A stretch of DNA of 64,000 nucleotides, taken from contig NZ_WUQZ01000004.1 of the NCBI RefSeq assembly GCF_009829075.1, positions 44,388 to 108,387 on the forward strand. The letters run 5' to 3'. The notes under the pieces are model-generated. The model saw nothing but the letters and a program-made list of their open reading frames with translations. It had not been told where the DNA came from and ran no database searches. This DNA is from Sphingobacterium composti (lineage in GTDB: Bacteria > Bacteroidota > Bacteroidia > Sphingobacteriales > Sphingobacteriaceae). The position numbers and the translations under genes were made by a program. Shown here piece after piece: positions 1 to 6,652 of this stretch (positions within the stretch are counted from its first letter, which is position 1; every line of letters starts with the position of its first letter).

Positions 1-468
1 GGCTCGTACCATCTTTTTGTATTCTGCTGTTTGCGAACGTACGAAGTCCTTGGTTTTTAAGGTAGAGACTATTTCTTCCATAGTTCTAAAGTATACATGA
101 TACCCGGCCTTTACAGCATCCTTAGCTAATCCTGCCGCTAGCATTGTTTTTCCTGTACCACTTGGTCCCATAAGAACTAGGTTAAAGAGTTGATCTATCC
201 CGTTAAGCTCTCTAAGTGTGGCTAGTCTTTTATTAGTAAGTCCATTACGTTTAGCATCATAGTTTGATAAATCGTTATTACGGGGAAGTGAAGCAGATTT
301 CATACGTCTAACTTCATCTCTTTGTTGGCGATGTTGCTGCTCTGCTTTCAACAATCTTGTTAGGAGTTCTAGGTAGACAATGTCTTCACTTTCAGCTGTA
401 GCTATTATTTGATCCAAATTTGCAGCAACCGCTGAGATTCTGAAGTCTGAACAAAGTTGTTTTACCAG
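1..468 (-). pseudogene. istB: IS21-family IstB-like ATPase, truncated
   Basis: IstB-type helper ATPase of an IS21-family transposon; it assists the IstA transposase. The reverse strand reads open from about 468 to the window edge. The Walker A motif GPSGTGKT lies at about 134-157, preceded by a Glu/Arg/Gln-rich N-terminal helix region typical of IstB. The C-terminal part lies beyond position 1. The N-terminus is cut: upstream of about 468 the DNA changes to the 3' end of an IS1182-family element, so the start codon is missing. Family assignment is firm. Whether the IS21 element or the IS1182 remnant arrived later cannot be decided here. Confidence 0.8.
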
Positions 469-777
469 TTGAAACGGATAAATAGTAGAGGCATGGCACA
501 AGCAAATAAACACGTGTTGATGGCATCGCTGTGTTACAATCTGAAAAAGTAGCTGAAATTCGTTCGCAAACGACCACATATCATAGTCCAAAGTATGACC
601 GTAATGCAAGGACTACTTTTGTTGCTTCAAAACGCAATTAATAGCCTTCAAATTAAGGTATCTAAGCCTGTTAAAAATTCTGCTTATCAAATATTTTAAA
701 ACTAAAACCTCGCTTAATGAGGTTTAAACGAGGTCGAATATTTTTAGTTTATAGCTTTTAACAGGAGTTGTGCAACA
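469..777 (+). mobile_element. Decayed 3' end of an IS1182-family element
   Basis: This stretch aligns by eye with the last roughly 300 bp of the intact IS at 1638-3333. It includes the transposase C-terminal codons (the region around GMAQANKHVLMA), the post-gene hairpin with CCTCGCTTAA, and the terminal inverted repeat AGTTGTGCAACA at 766-777. An in-frame TAG after the Leu-Lys-Lys codons and many substitutions show that it is not functional and is older than the intact copy. The left 80 percent of the element is missing. Confidence 0.85.
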
Positions 778-799
778 GTTACCGATGTTGTGTGTAGCC
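778..799 (-). repeat. Cassette-end core, remnant attC-like site
   Basis: GTTGTGTGTAGCC at 787-799 matches 9 of 13 bases of the inverse complement of the core at 1439-1451 that starts the parDE block. It lies 5 nt beyond the parE stop codon. The rest of the palindromic repeat appears to have been replaced by the IS1182 remnant, which ends at 777. The six bases GTTACC at 778-783 are identical to those beside the intact IS. Confidence 0.5.
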
Positions 800-803
800 A
801 GAA

Positions 804-1103
804 TTATTCATCCAATCGGCTTTTAATGTCCATTTGTTGATGTAAAATTCTGATGATTTCTATTTCGTTTTCTTTCACGTTAATTCGATAAAATATGAAA
901 TGTGATTTTACTTTCGAGCGATAATAGCCATTTCGGATATGATTATAATCTTTTCCAGAAGTTGGATGCTGAGTTAAATATTCAATTTCGTCAAGAATTA
1001 AGTTGAAATATCTGTCGGCTTGTTCCGCAGACTAGGTTTCAAAAGTGTAAAGCCAAATGTTTTCAATGTCAATTTGAGCTTCATTACTGATTTTATAAGT
1101 CAT
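804..1103 (-). pseudogene. parE: ParE/RelE-family toxin with internal amber codon
   Basis: Type II toxin of the RelE/ParE superfamily, which inhibits gyrase (ParE) or translation (RelE). The reverse strand reads 99 codons from ATG at 1103, with family features EQADRYF, HPTSGKDY and a C-terminal IRILHQQMD. Codon 24 is TAG (1032-1034), in a place where relatives usually have Trp (FETW-S); a single G-to-A change from TGG would explain it. The start overlaps the antitoxin stop (TAATG), so the pair is translationally coupled. The toxin is therefore probably inactive, unless the amber codon is suppressed or is a sequencing error. The stop lies 5 nt from a cassette-like boundary. Confidence 0.8.
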
Positions 1104-1351
1104 TATTTTGAAACATGCTTTTGATGAAGATTTTCTAAGAATGCTTCTCTATTAAAGTTTTTTACAAATCCAGATTTCTCACCTTTTTTAAGTTCTTTAA
1201 TAAGCTCTGTTTTTTTTGTTTCCTCATGTTCAAACATTCTCAAAGCTGCTCTTACAACTTCACTTGCAGAAGAAAATTTTCCAGTTTGAATCTGTTCGTG
1301 GATGAATTTATCAAAGTAGTCACCAAGTAATATTGAAGTGTTTTTTGCCAT
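1103..1351 (-). CDS. parD: ParD-like ribbon-helix-helix antitoxin
   Basis: Antitoxin of a ParDE-type pair, 82 residues. The N-terminal half (KNTSILLGDYFDKFI, then SASEVVRAALRMFE) is the CopG/ParD ribbon-helix-helix DNA-binding domain. The charged C-terminal tail (ETKKTELIKELKKGEKSG) normally wraps the toxin. I chose the ATG at 1351; the frame stays open further upstream but runs into repeat DNA with no family similarity. A palindrome and promoter lie 23 nt upstream, which fits autoregulation. The downstream toxin carries an amber codon, so the antitoxin may now be an orphan. Confidence 0.9.
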   Translation of the reverse strand: MAKNTSILLGDYFDKFIHEQIQTGKFSSASEVVRAALRMFEHEETKKTELIKELKKGEKSGFVKNFNREAFLENLHQKHVSK

Positions 1352-1368
1352 AACTGTAATCTTTATTT

Positions 1369-1399
1369 CAAATATACCAATAATTGGTATTTTAAGCAA
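1369..1399 (-). promoter_or_regulatory. parDE promoter with overlapping operator palindrome
   Basis: On the minus strand there is a TATATTTG -7 box (1369-1376) and a TTG (1397-1399) 20 nt upstream. Between them is the inverted repeat ATACCAA-TAA-TTGGTAT (1374-1390), which overlaps the -7 box. The layout suits repression by ParD; binding is inferred. Confidence 0.6.
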
Positions 1400-1438
1400 T
1401 TTTCTAATAGTTAAATTTATGACGGACTGTTCGGAACT

Positions 1439-1637
1439 GGTTACAATTAACGGGCCGCAGCTTGGCGAAGTGCGGGCTTGAATTGAGCGAAAGTTCAATT
1501 CAGAACCAGACGTAGCCAAAGCTGTGAGCCTTTTGTAAATTTAATAAAAAAACAAAAGTGAAATAGCTTTTTGCGGAATAGAAAGCCGAAACGTCAAATT
1601 TTAGCCTAAACCCGCCATTTCGCCAATACGATGTGTT
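1439..1637 (-). repeat. attC-like palindromic repeat A, split by an IS
   Basis: Imperfect palindrome between the parDE block and the reductase/AraC block. The outer core is GGTTACAATTAAC (1439-1451). The arms share CTTGGCGAAGTGCGGGC (1461-1477) with its counterpart at 1607-1627. The centre is a hairpin around GCCTTTTGT / ACAAAAGTG. The intact IS1182-family element interrupts it after 1637, and the remaining 18 bp resume at 3334. Length without the IS is about 217 bp. It resembles repeat B (4729-4925) in all four arm sequences. Confidence 0.7.
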
Positions 1638-1681
1638 TGTTGCACAACTGAATATAGTTAAAAAAAGTCGTATCTTTCTGT

Positions 1682-3253
1682 ATGCAAGGACGTAAAAAAT
1701 TCACTCCCCAATTATTTTATCAAACTAGTTTGGATAGTTTAGTTCCCAAGGATAATTACTATCGTATTTTGTTAGCAGAATTAGACTTACATTATCTTTA
1801 TGGTGCTACGCAAAAGTATTACGGTAGTGAAGGACAAGAAAGCATTGATCCCGTTGTTTTCTTTAAGATATTGCTGGTTGGTTATTTGAATAATATCAAT
1901 AGCGACAGAGCCTTGTTGCGCTTTTGTGCAGATAGTTTGAGTATTCGTTTGTTTTTGGGTTATGATTTGGATGAGGATTTGCCATGGCATTCGACTATCT
2001 CTCGTACACGACAATTGTATGGTGAAGAAGTTTTTTTGAGCTTTTTTCAAGAAGTTTTACGCAAATGTGTCGCTAAGGGTATGGTTCGTGGGAAGCGTCA
2101 ATGTGTTGATTCTGCATTTATCAAAGCCAATGCGAGTATGGATAGCTTGTTGGAAAAGGAGGTTGTGGATGATGTTAGGAGTTACACGGCTGAGCTGAAC
2201 CACCATTCGGAATACCAAGTAAGTATACAGAAGTATAAAGAGGTAGAACAACAGCACGCTTGGAAGAGCGAAGCTTACAAAGGTATGCCAGGTCATGTAA
2301 AAACTATACAAAAGGATGAAGACGGGGAGGAGATTCGCCCTAAATTTCTGAGCAATCACACGCATTACAGCCCAGCGGATCCTGATGCCAAGATATCGAC
2401 CAAACCAGGCAAGCCTTGTCAGTTGAACTATGCGGGTCAGTTGGCTGTAGATGATGCTCATCATGTGATTACGGGTGCATGTGCGAGTACAGCAGGGAGT
2501 AAGGATAGTGCTATTTTTAGTGAGATAATGAACCAAACGTTAGCTAATCTGGGAGCAAATGCTATCCAATTAGAAGAAGTTATAGCCGATGCGGGCTATA
2601 GCAGTGGAGAGAGCTTGCAGTATTGTGAAGGCCACGATATTGATGCTTGGATACCTAATTTTGGGCAGTACAAACCCGAGCGAAGAGGTTTTATTTACAA
2701 TGTGGAGGAAGACCGCTACGAATGTATTCAATCGGGAGGAAATAAAGCGATTCTACCATTTAAAGGGATAAGAACGGATAGCAAGGGTTATCAAAAGAAG
2801 ACGTACCGCAGTAGTGAAAAGGATTGTAAAGATTGTCCTTTTCGTGAGGAATGTTGTGGCAAGGTTAGTAAATTCAAAAATCTTGACGAAAGCATCCACA
2901 AGCCACTATATGATAAGATGCATAATAAACTTACTTCCAACAAATCTTATCACCGAAGATTAGTCAAGCGTCGGAGTAGTACCGTAGAGCCAGTTTTGGG
3001 TACATTGATTAACCACCACAATATGAAACGCATCAACAGTCGAGGAATGGCACAGGCAAATAAACACGTGTTGATGGCAGCGCTGTGTTATAATCTGAAA
3101 AAGTATCTGAAATTCATCCGCAAACGACCACATATCATAGCCCAAAGTATGACCAAAATGCAAGGTCAACTTTTGCTAGTTGAAAACGTAATTAGTAGCC
3201 TTCAAATTAGTGAATATAACCTTATCAAAAATTATGATTGCAAACCTAAATAA
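1682..3253 (+). CDS. IS1182-family DDE transposase
   Basis: Transposase of 523 residues, the usual length for the family. The N-terminal DUF772 domain (about residues 15-130) carries DLPWHSTISRTR. The DDE catalytic core is visible as D143 in CVDSAFIKANAS, D303 in IADAGYSSGESL and E436 in SSTVEPVLG. A Cys cluster (C382, C385, C391, C392) sits between the second D and the E, as in many IS1182 members. The ATG at 1682 lies 33 nt inside the left inverted repeat. No frameshift or stop is seen, so the element is probably active or only recently inactivated. Confidence 0.93.
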   Translation: MQGRKKFTPQLFYQTSLDSLVPKDNYYRILLAELDLHYLYGATQKYYGSEGQESIDPVVFFKILLVGYLNNINSDRALLRFCADSLSIRLFLGYDLDEDLPWHSTISRTRQLYGEEVFLSFFQEVLRKCVAKGMVRGKRQCVDSAFIKANASMDSLLEKEVVDDVRSYTAELNHHSEYQVSIQKYKEVEQQHAWKSEAYKGMPGHVKTIQKDEDGEEIRPKFLSNHTHYSPADPDAKISTKPGKPCQLNYAGQLAVDDAHHVITGACASTAGSKDSAIFSEIMNQTLANLGANAIQLEEVIADAGYSSGESLQYCEGHDIDAWIPNFGQYKPERRGFIYNVEEDRYECIQSGGNKAILPFKGIRTDSKGYQKKTYRSSEKDCKDCPFREECCGKVSKFKNLDESIHKPLYDKMHNKLTSNKSYHRRLVKRRSSTVEPVLGTLINHHNMKRINSRGMAQANKHVLMAALCYNLKKYLKFIRKRPHIIAQSMTKMQGQLLLVENVISSLQISEYNLIKNYDCKPK

Positions 3254-3260
3254 AACAACA

Positions 3261-3290
3261 AACCTCGCTTAAAGAAGCTTAAACGAGGTT
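3261..3290 (+). terminator. Hairpin downstream of the IS transposase
   Basis: AACCTCG at 3261-3267 pairs with CGAGGTT at 3284-3290, with an inner CTTAA-type stem, and is followed by an A/T-rich run. The same hairpin is preserved in the decayed copy near 707-735. Confidence 0.6.
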
Positions 3291-3333
3291 CAAATATTTT
3301 TAGTATATAGCTTTTAACAGGAGTTGTGCAACA

Positions 3334-3351
3334 GTTACCCTTGTTAGCGGT
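3334..3351 (-). repeat. Right remainder of attC-like repeat A
   Basis: GTTACCCTT followed by the core GTTAGCGGT (3343-3351). This core is the exact inverse complement of ACCGCTAAC at 4729-4737, which starts the reductase/AraC block when read on the minus strand. It lies 8 nt from the reductase stop codon. Confidence 0.65.
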
Positions 3352-3358
3352 TCGTTGT

Positions 3359-3892
3359 TTATTTTTTTCGTTTGTAATGTAACTGAGTTAAACCAGTTTC
3401 AAATGTCTTTGCTTTCACAAATTCAAGCGTTTGTTCGGGCCTTCCATTTTTAAAAAGTCTTGTTCCATTACCTAATAAAACTGGAATAACTGAAATAATA
3501 AACTCGTCAATTAAGTCGTACTTCAACAGTTCGTTTATTACTTCTGCACCACCGTCACAATAAATGTTTTTACCGTTTTCAGATTTCAGCCGTTTGACCA
3601 ATTCAGTCAAGTTTCCTGTATAGAAAATCGTTCTGCCTACTTGTGGTCTTTGGGTTCTTGTTATGACATAAACATCTCTTTGTCCATTATCATAATGAGA
3701 TAAGCCCACTTCTTTAAGTACATAATCATAAGTTCTTCTACCAATAATTAAGGTGTCTATTGTGTCCGTAAATTCCCCATACCCATAGTCTTCTCCTTCT
3801 TTTTCTACGAGTTTCAAGAAACTGAGGTCGTCATTAGGTTTTGCAATATAGCCGTCTAAACTTGTAGCAATAAAAAGTGATATTTTTCGCAT
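3359..3892 (-). CDS. Dihydrofolate reductase-family (RibD C-terminal) protein
   Basis: 177-residue member of the RibD C-terminal/bacterial DHFR-like family: NADPH-dependent reductases of uncertain substrate, common in Bacteroidota accessory DNA. Seen: N-terminal ISLFIATSLDGYIAKPNDD, then DTLIIGRRTYDYVL, then the cofactor-binding IYCDGGAEVINELL and a C-terminal VIPVLLGNGTRLF. It is the second gene of a block with the AraC regulator upstream (72 nt gap), and its stop lies 8 nt from a cassette-like core. It is not a canonical FolA, so trimethoprim resistance should not be assumed. Confidence 0.88.
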   Translation of the reverse strand: MRKISLFIATSLDGYIAKPNDDLSFLKLVEKEGEDYGYGEFTDTIDTLIIGRRTYDYVLKEVGLSHYDNGQRDVYVITRTQRPQVGRTIFYTGNLTELVKRLKSENGKNIYCDGGAEVINELLKYDLIDEFIISVIPVLLGNGTRLFKNGRPEQTLEFVKAKTFETGLTQLHYKRKK

Positions 3893-3964
3893 TTGTTTTA
3901 AATCTTAATGTTTCTGCAAAGTTAGTTTTAGACGACCATTTGCACTTTGTAAAAATGCGACATT

Positions 3965-4699
3965 TTAAAGTTGTGATGGTAAAAGTCCTGTATATCGTTT
4001 GATTTCATTAGTAAGATGTGAATGGTCATAATAGCCACATTCAAAAGCAATATCTAAAAAACTTCGATTTTTATTTAAATTTTTGATAATGCTCACAGCC
4101 TTTTGGAAGCGAATAATGTTTGAATATTCTTTCGGGGATAGTCCAACAAGCTTTTTAAAATTCCGCTCTAATTGTCTGACAGTTGTGAAATTTCGTTTTG
4201 ATAATTCGTAAATGCTGATTTGTCCGTTTGTTGAATGAATATCATTAATAACCGATTGTAACGGATTACTTTTGATTTTTAATCTCTCGGAAAAAAATTG
4301 GTTTAAATAGTCTGATGGGCTGTTGAGAATTTTATCGACATTGAATGAATTGGATTTTTCAAACTCAACGGTATCATTCGTCAATTCATTTTGTGGGGCG
4401 TAATTATAGAAATTAATAAAAGTCGCTGGTTTTAGACACACGCCTAATAAATAAGTATTGTTATCAATAAAACTGTCTTTAAATGAAGTCATCGCACCAA
4501 CTACATACGTTTTTCCAAACTCCATAGAAAGCGAACCGTTATCTGTTAGACAAGTATCTCCCAAATTGATTAATATACCTGCACAACCGTCCGGAAAAAC
4601 CCGTTCCCATTGTTTTTCAAGTTCGTTTCCTTTCAGCTCCCAATAAAAATGTATAAAGGGCTTTAAGTCTTTGTCAGGTTTTATCTTTTTGTACTCCAT
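3965..4699 (-). CDS. AraC-family transcriptional regulator
   Basis: 244-residue regulator. The N-terminal domain (about residues 1-140) begins with YKKIKPDKDLKPFIHFYWE and has FPDGCAGILINLGD, matching the DUF6597-type sensor domain found in many Bacteroidota AraC proteins. The C-terminal AraC double HTH holds ISIYELSKRNFTTVRQLERN and the second helix pair FLDIAFECGYYDHSHLTNE. The start is 30 nt after a GTTAGCGGT core, so there is little room for a promoter inside the block. It probably controls the reductase downstream; the ligand is unknown. Confidence 0.88.
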   Translation of the reverse strand: MEYKKIKPDKDLKPFIHFYWELKGNELEKQWERVFPDGCAGILINLGDTCLTDNGSLSMEFGKTYVVGAMTSFKDSFIDNNTYLLGVCLKPATFINFYNYAPQNELTNDTVEFEKSNSFNVDKILNSPSDYLNQFFSERLKIKSNPLQSVINDIHSTNGQISIYELSKRNFTTVRQLERNFKKLVGLSPKEYSNIIRFQKAVSIIKNLNKNRSFLDIAFECGYYDHSHLTNEIKRYTGLLPSQL

Positions 4700-4728
4700 T
4701 GGATTTTGTGGTGTCGCTCGTTACAATG

Positions 4729-4925
4729 ACCGCTAACGTTTTGCGGCTTTGCGAAGGAGCGGATTAGAAAGACTAAACTTTCAATTTAGCACAGACGTAG
4801 CAAAACCATTTTTTCTATTTGCTAATTTACAGTTTAAAAGCAAATAAAAAATGGTTTTGCGGATTGAAAGCACAAATGTTGAACTTTGCACTTAACCCGC
4901 TCTTTTGCAAAACCGTTGTTAGGTG
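4729..4925 (-). repeat. attC-like palindromic repeat B
   Basis: 197-bp imperfect palindrome between the AraC and arsC genes. Left core ACCGCTAAC (4729-4737), right core GTTAGGTGC (4917-4925). Arm motif TTTGCGAAGGAGCGG (4749-4763) pairs with the CCGCTCTTTTGCAAA region (4897-4911). A strong central hairpin pairs AAAACCATTTTTTCTATTTGC with GCAAATAAAAAATGGTTTT (about 4802-4858). Neither core is complementary to the other. Each is complementary to the far end of its own neighbouring gene block, as in integron cassettes. Typical attC sites are shorter (about 57-141 bp). Confidence 0.75.
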
Positions 4926-4931
4926 CTGCCC

Positions 4932-5360
4932 TTATTGGTTTCCCTTTAGATTTTCCGCTATAAATCGTTCGCAGTATTCTTTAATTTGCTGTCTGACTTC
5001 TCTGAACTGTTCATTAATTTCTTCGTCTGTTCCTGTTGCTTTTGCTGGGTCTGAAAAGTTGTGATGAAACTTCTTTGCTTTAGTTGGAAAAAACGGACAA
5101 CGTTCTTTGGCATTGTCGCAAACTGTAATGACAAAATCAAAATCAATGTCGTAATATTCATCAATGTTGTTTGACCTATGATTTGAAATATCAATTCCGT
5201 CTTCTTGCATTATTGCAATGGCTTTTGGGTTTACTCCGTGTGTTTCGACACCTGCACTGTAAACTTCTGCATTTCCGTTCGCAAAATATCGTAAATAGCC
5301 TTCAGCTATTTGACTTCTGCAACTGTTTCCTGTGCAAAACACTAAAATTTTTTTGTTCAT
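4932..5360 (-). CDS. arsC: Arsenate reductase ArsC, thioredoxin-coupled type
   Basis: Low-molecular-weight phosphatase-fold arsenate reductase of 142 residues; it reduces arsenate to arsenite in the cytosol. Seen: the P-loop C9-TGNSC-R15 and the redox cysteines C81 (ITVCDNA) and C88 (RCPFF), the three-cysteine arrangement of the thioredoxin-linked ArsC class. A conserved DPAKATGTDEE follows. It is the last gene of an arsR-DUF6428-arsC block. No arsenite exporter (ACR3 or ArsB) follows; repeat B begins 7 nt after the stop. Confidence 0.92.
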   Translation of the reverse strand: MNKKILVFCTGNSCRSQIAEGYLRYFANGNAEVYSAGVETHGVNPKAIAIMQEDGIDISNHRSNNIDEYYDIDFDFVITVCDNAKERCPFFPTKAKKFHHNFSDPAKATGTDEEINEQFREVRQQIKEYCERFIAENLKGNQ

Positions 5361-5514
5361 TTAGTTTGAATTTAAACCATTAACCAAATGATATTTATGA
5401 TACAAAATTTTGGATAGAAGCCCCAAATAAGTTGTAAAATGGTTATCGAAACGGTGATAATGATTGGTTTTTTGTACTTAATTAAAAATTCCTTTTTTGT
5501 CATATTTCAAAGGT

Positions 5515-5989
5515 TTAACAACATCCACCGTCTGGTGTGCAAGAAGCATTTTGATTTACAGACAATTCGGATAAATTCTTTTTTGCTTTCTCGGACGGAA
5601 TTCCACACGCATCTTGTGCTAAACAAGCAGTTGTTTTGTTTTGTAAAATGAAATTTGTTCCGTCAAATGCCAAGCCGAACTTTCCTATGGTTTCACTTTG
5701 ATATTCCACTTCAATTTCTGCATCTTCAATACCTAATTTTTCTTCGGAAAGTTTAATGATGTTTAAAAAGTTTAGCAGGTTTTAAACGATGTTCAAAATC
5801 ATCGGCATCCCATAACTGAAAATTTACGGTTTTTTCTGTACGAATTACTCCGCCACAATCAATGAAGATTTTTGTAACCATTCCGACTTCGGTAACGTGA
5901 AAATGTTCTGGAACGAAAGAGCCGTTTTCCAGTTTAAAAGTTACATTTTCTAGAGTTGGTAGAAGTTTTTTTACTTGTGATAATTTCAT
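5515..5989 (-). pseudogene. DUF6428-family protein split by a frameshift
   Basis: Small protein regularly found between arsR and arsC in Bacteroidota; function unknown. The N-terminal half (5753-5989) has SFVPEHFHVTEVGMVTK and NFQLWDADDFEHRLKPAK. The C-terminal half (5515 to about 5770) reads IIKLSEEKLGIEDAEIEVEY and ends with a Cys-rich SCTPDGGCC, with TACLAQDACGIP in between. The halves join if one T is removed from the run at about 5761-5765 (CTTTTTAAAC to CTTTTAAAC). The C-terminal cysteines suggest metalloid binding, by inference. It is either a recent mutation or a homopolymer sequencing error. Confidence 0.82.
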
Positions 5990-6006
5990 TTTGGTATTAT
6001 TTTATG

Positions 6007-6345
6007 TTAGCAACAATTTTTGTTTTTCAGGGTAAGTTTTGCCGAAATATTTGTAAAATAATTTTGCAGTTCTTCAATAGTATTTTCGTCAATGCAATAG
6101 CAAATCGTGTTACCTTCAATGGTTCCTTTAATTAGTTTTGCATTTTTAAGTTCTTTTAAATGCCTTGAAACAGTTGGCTGTGCTAAAGGAAGTACATCAA
6201 CAATATCTCCGCAGATACAAGTGTCAACTGATAATAAATATTCTATGATAGCCACTCGGGCAGGATGTCCCAACGCTTTTATAATGTGAGCAATTTCGTG
6301 TTGGCTGTCTGTAAAATCCTTTGGTTTTGTTTGTTCTGTTTCCAT
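6007..6345 (-). CDS. arsR: ArsR/SmtB-family metalloregulator
   Basis: Winged-helix repressor of 112 residues. The HTH holds QPTVSRHLKELKNAKLI. The metalloid-binding cysteines are likely C43 and C45 (DTCICGDI) at the start of the DNA-binding region, the classical ArsR alpha-3 position. Further pairs are C82/C84 and C111/C112. I start at ATG 6345 (METEQTKP); the 16 upstream in-frame residues run through the promoter. It heads the ars block and has a palindrome overlapping its -7 box, which fits repression relieved by arsenite or antimonite. Confidence 0.92.
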   Translation of the reverse strand: METEQTKPKDFTDSQHEIAHIIKALGHPARVAIIEYLLSVDTCICGDIVDVLPLAQPTVSRHLKELKNAKLIKGTIEGNTICYCIDENTIEELQNYFTNISAKLTLKNKNCC

Positions 6346-6357
6346 TTCTTTATTTCT

Positions 6358-6393
6358 ATATTGCAATATTACGATAAAGATGTTAATAGTCAA
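6358..6393 (-). promoter_or_regulatory. ars promoter with operator palindrome
   Basis: On the minus strand, TTG (6391-6393) is followed after exactly 19 nt by TAATATTG (6364-6371), seven of eight bases of the Bacteroidota TAnnTTTG box. The perfect 12-bp palindrome ATATTGCAATAT (6358-6369) overlaps the -7 box and precedes the arsR start by 12 nt. ArsR binding is inferred. Confidence 0.65.
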
Positions 6394-6483
6394 TTATTTT
6401 TTGAAATAAATTTCAACTGTCTATAAAAGTTAAATAGGTTTGATTTTTTAGAGTATTGTCGATTTATGTACGTATGTTCGATA

Positions 6484-6497
6484 GGGTTGCACCTAAC
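6484..6497 (-). repeat. Cassette-start core of the ars block
   Basis: Read on the minus strand this is GTTAGGTGCAACCC, matching 12 of 14 bases of GTTAGGTGCTGCCC at 4917-4930 in inverted orientation. GTTAGGT fits the integron core consensus GTTRRRY. To its right no palindromic repeat is recognisable, so this looks like the outer edge of the array. Confidence 0.55.
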
Positions 6498-6590
6498 ATT
6501 ATTATATACGCAATATAAGTTTTTTCTTATAAATATATAATTGACTGTAAGGTGTTGTTTATAAATTGGTTGCGGTATATTTTATAACTA

Positions 6591-6642
6591 CGCATTTTAA
6601 ATAAACTTAATGAAAATTAAGATAAACATTATATAAAATGCG
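6591..6642 (-). terminator. Nested hairpin downstream of kdsB
   Basis: CGCATTTTA (6591-6599) pairs with TAAAATGCG (6634-6642), enclosing an inner CTTAAT/ATTAAG stem (6606-6621). It lies 11 nt past the kdsB stop. It lacks a strong U-tract, so termination is uncertain. Confidence 0.35.
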
Positions 6643-6652
6643 CAACTATATT

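Larger units (their letters stand above)
1638..3333 (+). mobile_element. Intact IS1182-family insertion sequence
   Basis: The element is bounded by a perfect 12-bp inverted repeat, TGTTGCACAACT (1638-1649) and AGTTGTGCAACA (3322-3333), and holds one full-length transposase. Flanking bases share only GTT on both sides, so any target duplication is very short. It lies inside palindromic repeat A, 9 nt from the core GTTAGCGGT. A decayed relative lies at 469-777. Confidence 0.9.

Noticed and set aside
1352..1519. 56-residue N-terminal extension of the parD frame
   Set aside because: It runs through the promoter, the operator palindrome and repeat A, has no antitoxin-like sequence, and ATG 1351 starts the domain directly.
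2057..2536. 159-codon antisense frame within the IS transposase
   Set aside because: Shadow of a strongly supported DDE transposase; low-complexity composition and no start context.
4819..5064. 81-codon plus-strand frame spanning repeat B and arsC
   Set aside because: It covers a palindromic repeat and the antisense of arsC; no coding signal.
5755..5775. Programmed frameshift in the DUF6428 gene
   Set aside because: A +1 shift would be needed at CTT-TTT-AAA with no recognisable slippery heptamer or pseudoknot; a one-base homopolymer change is simpler.
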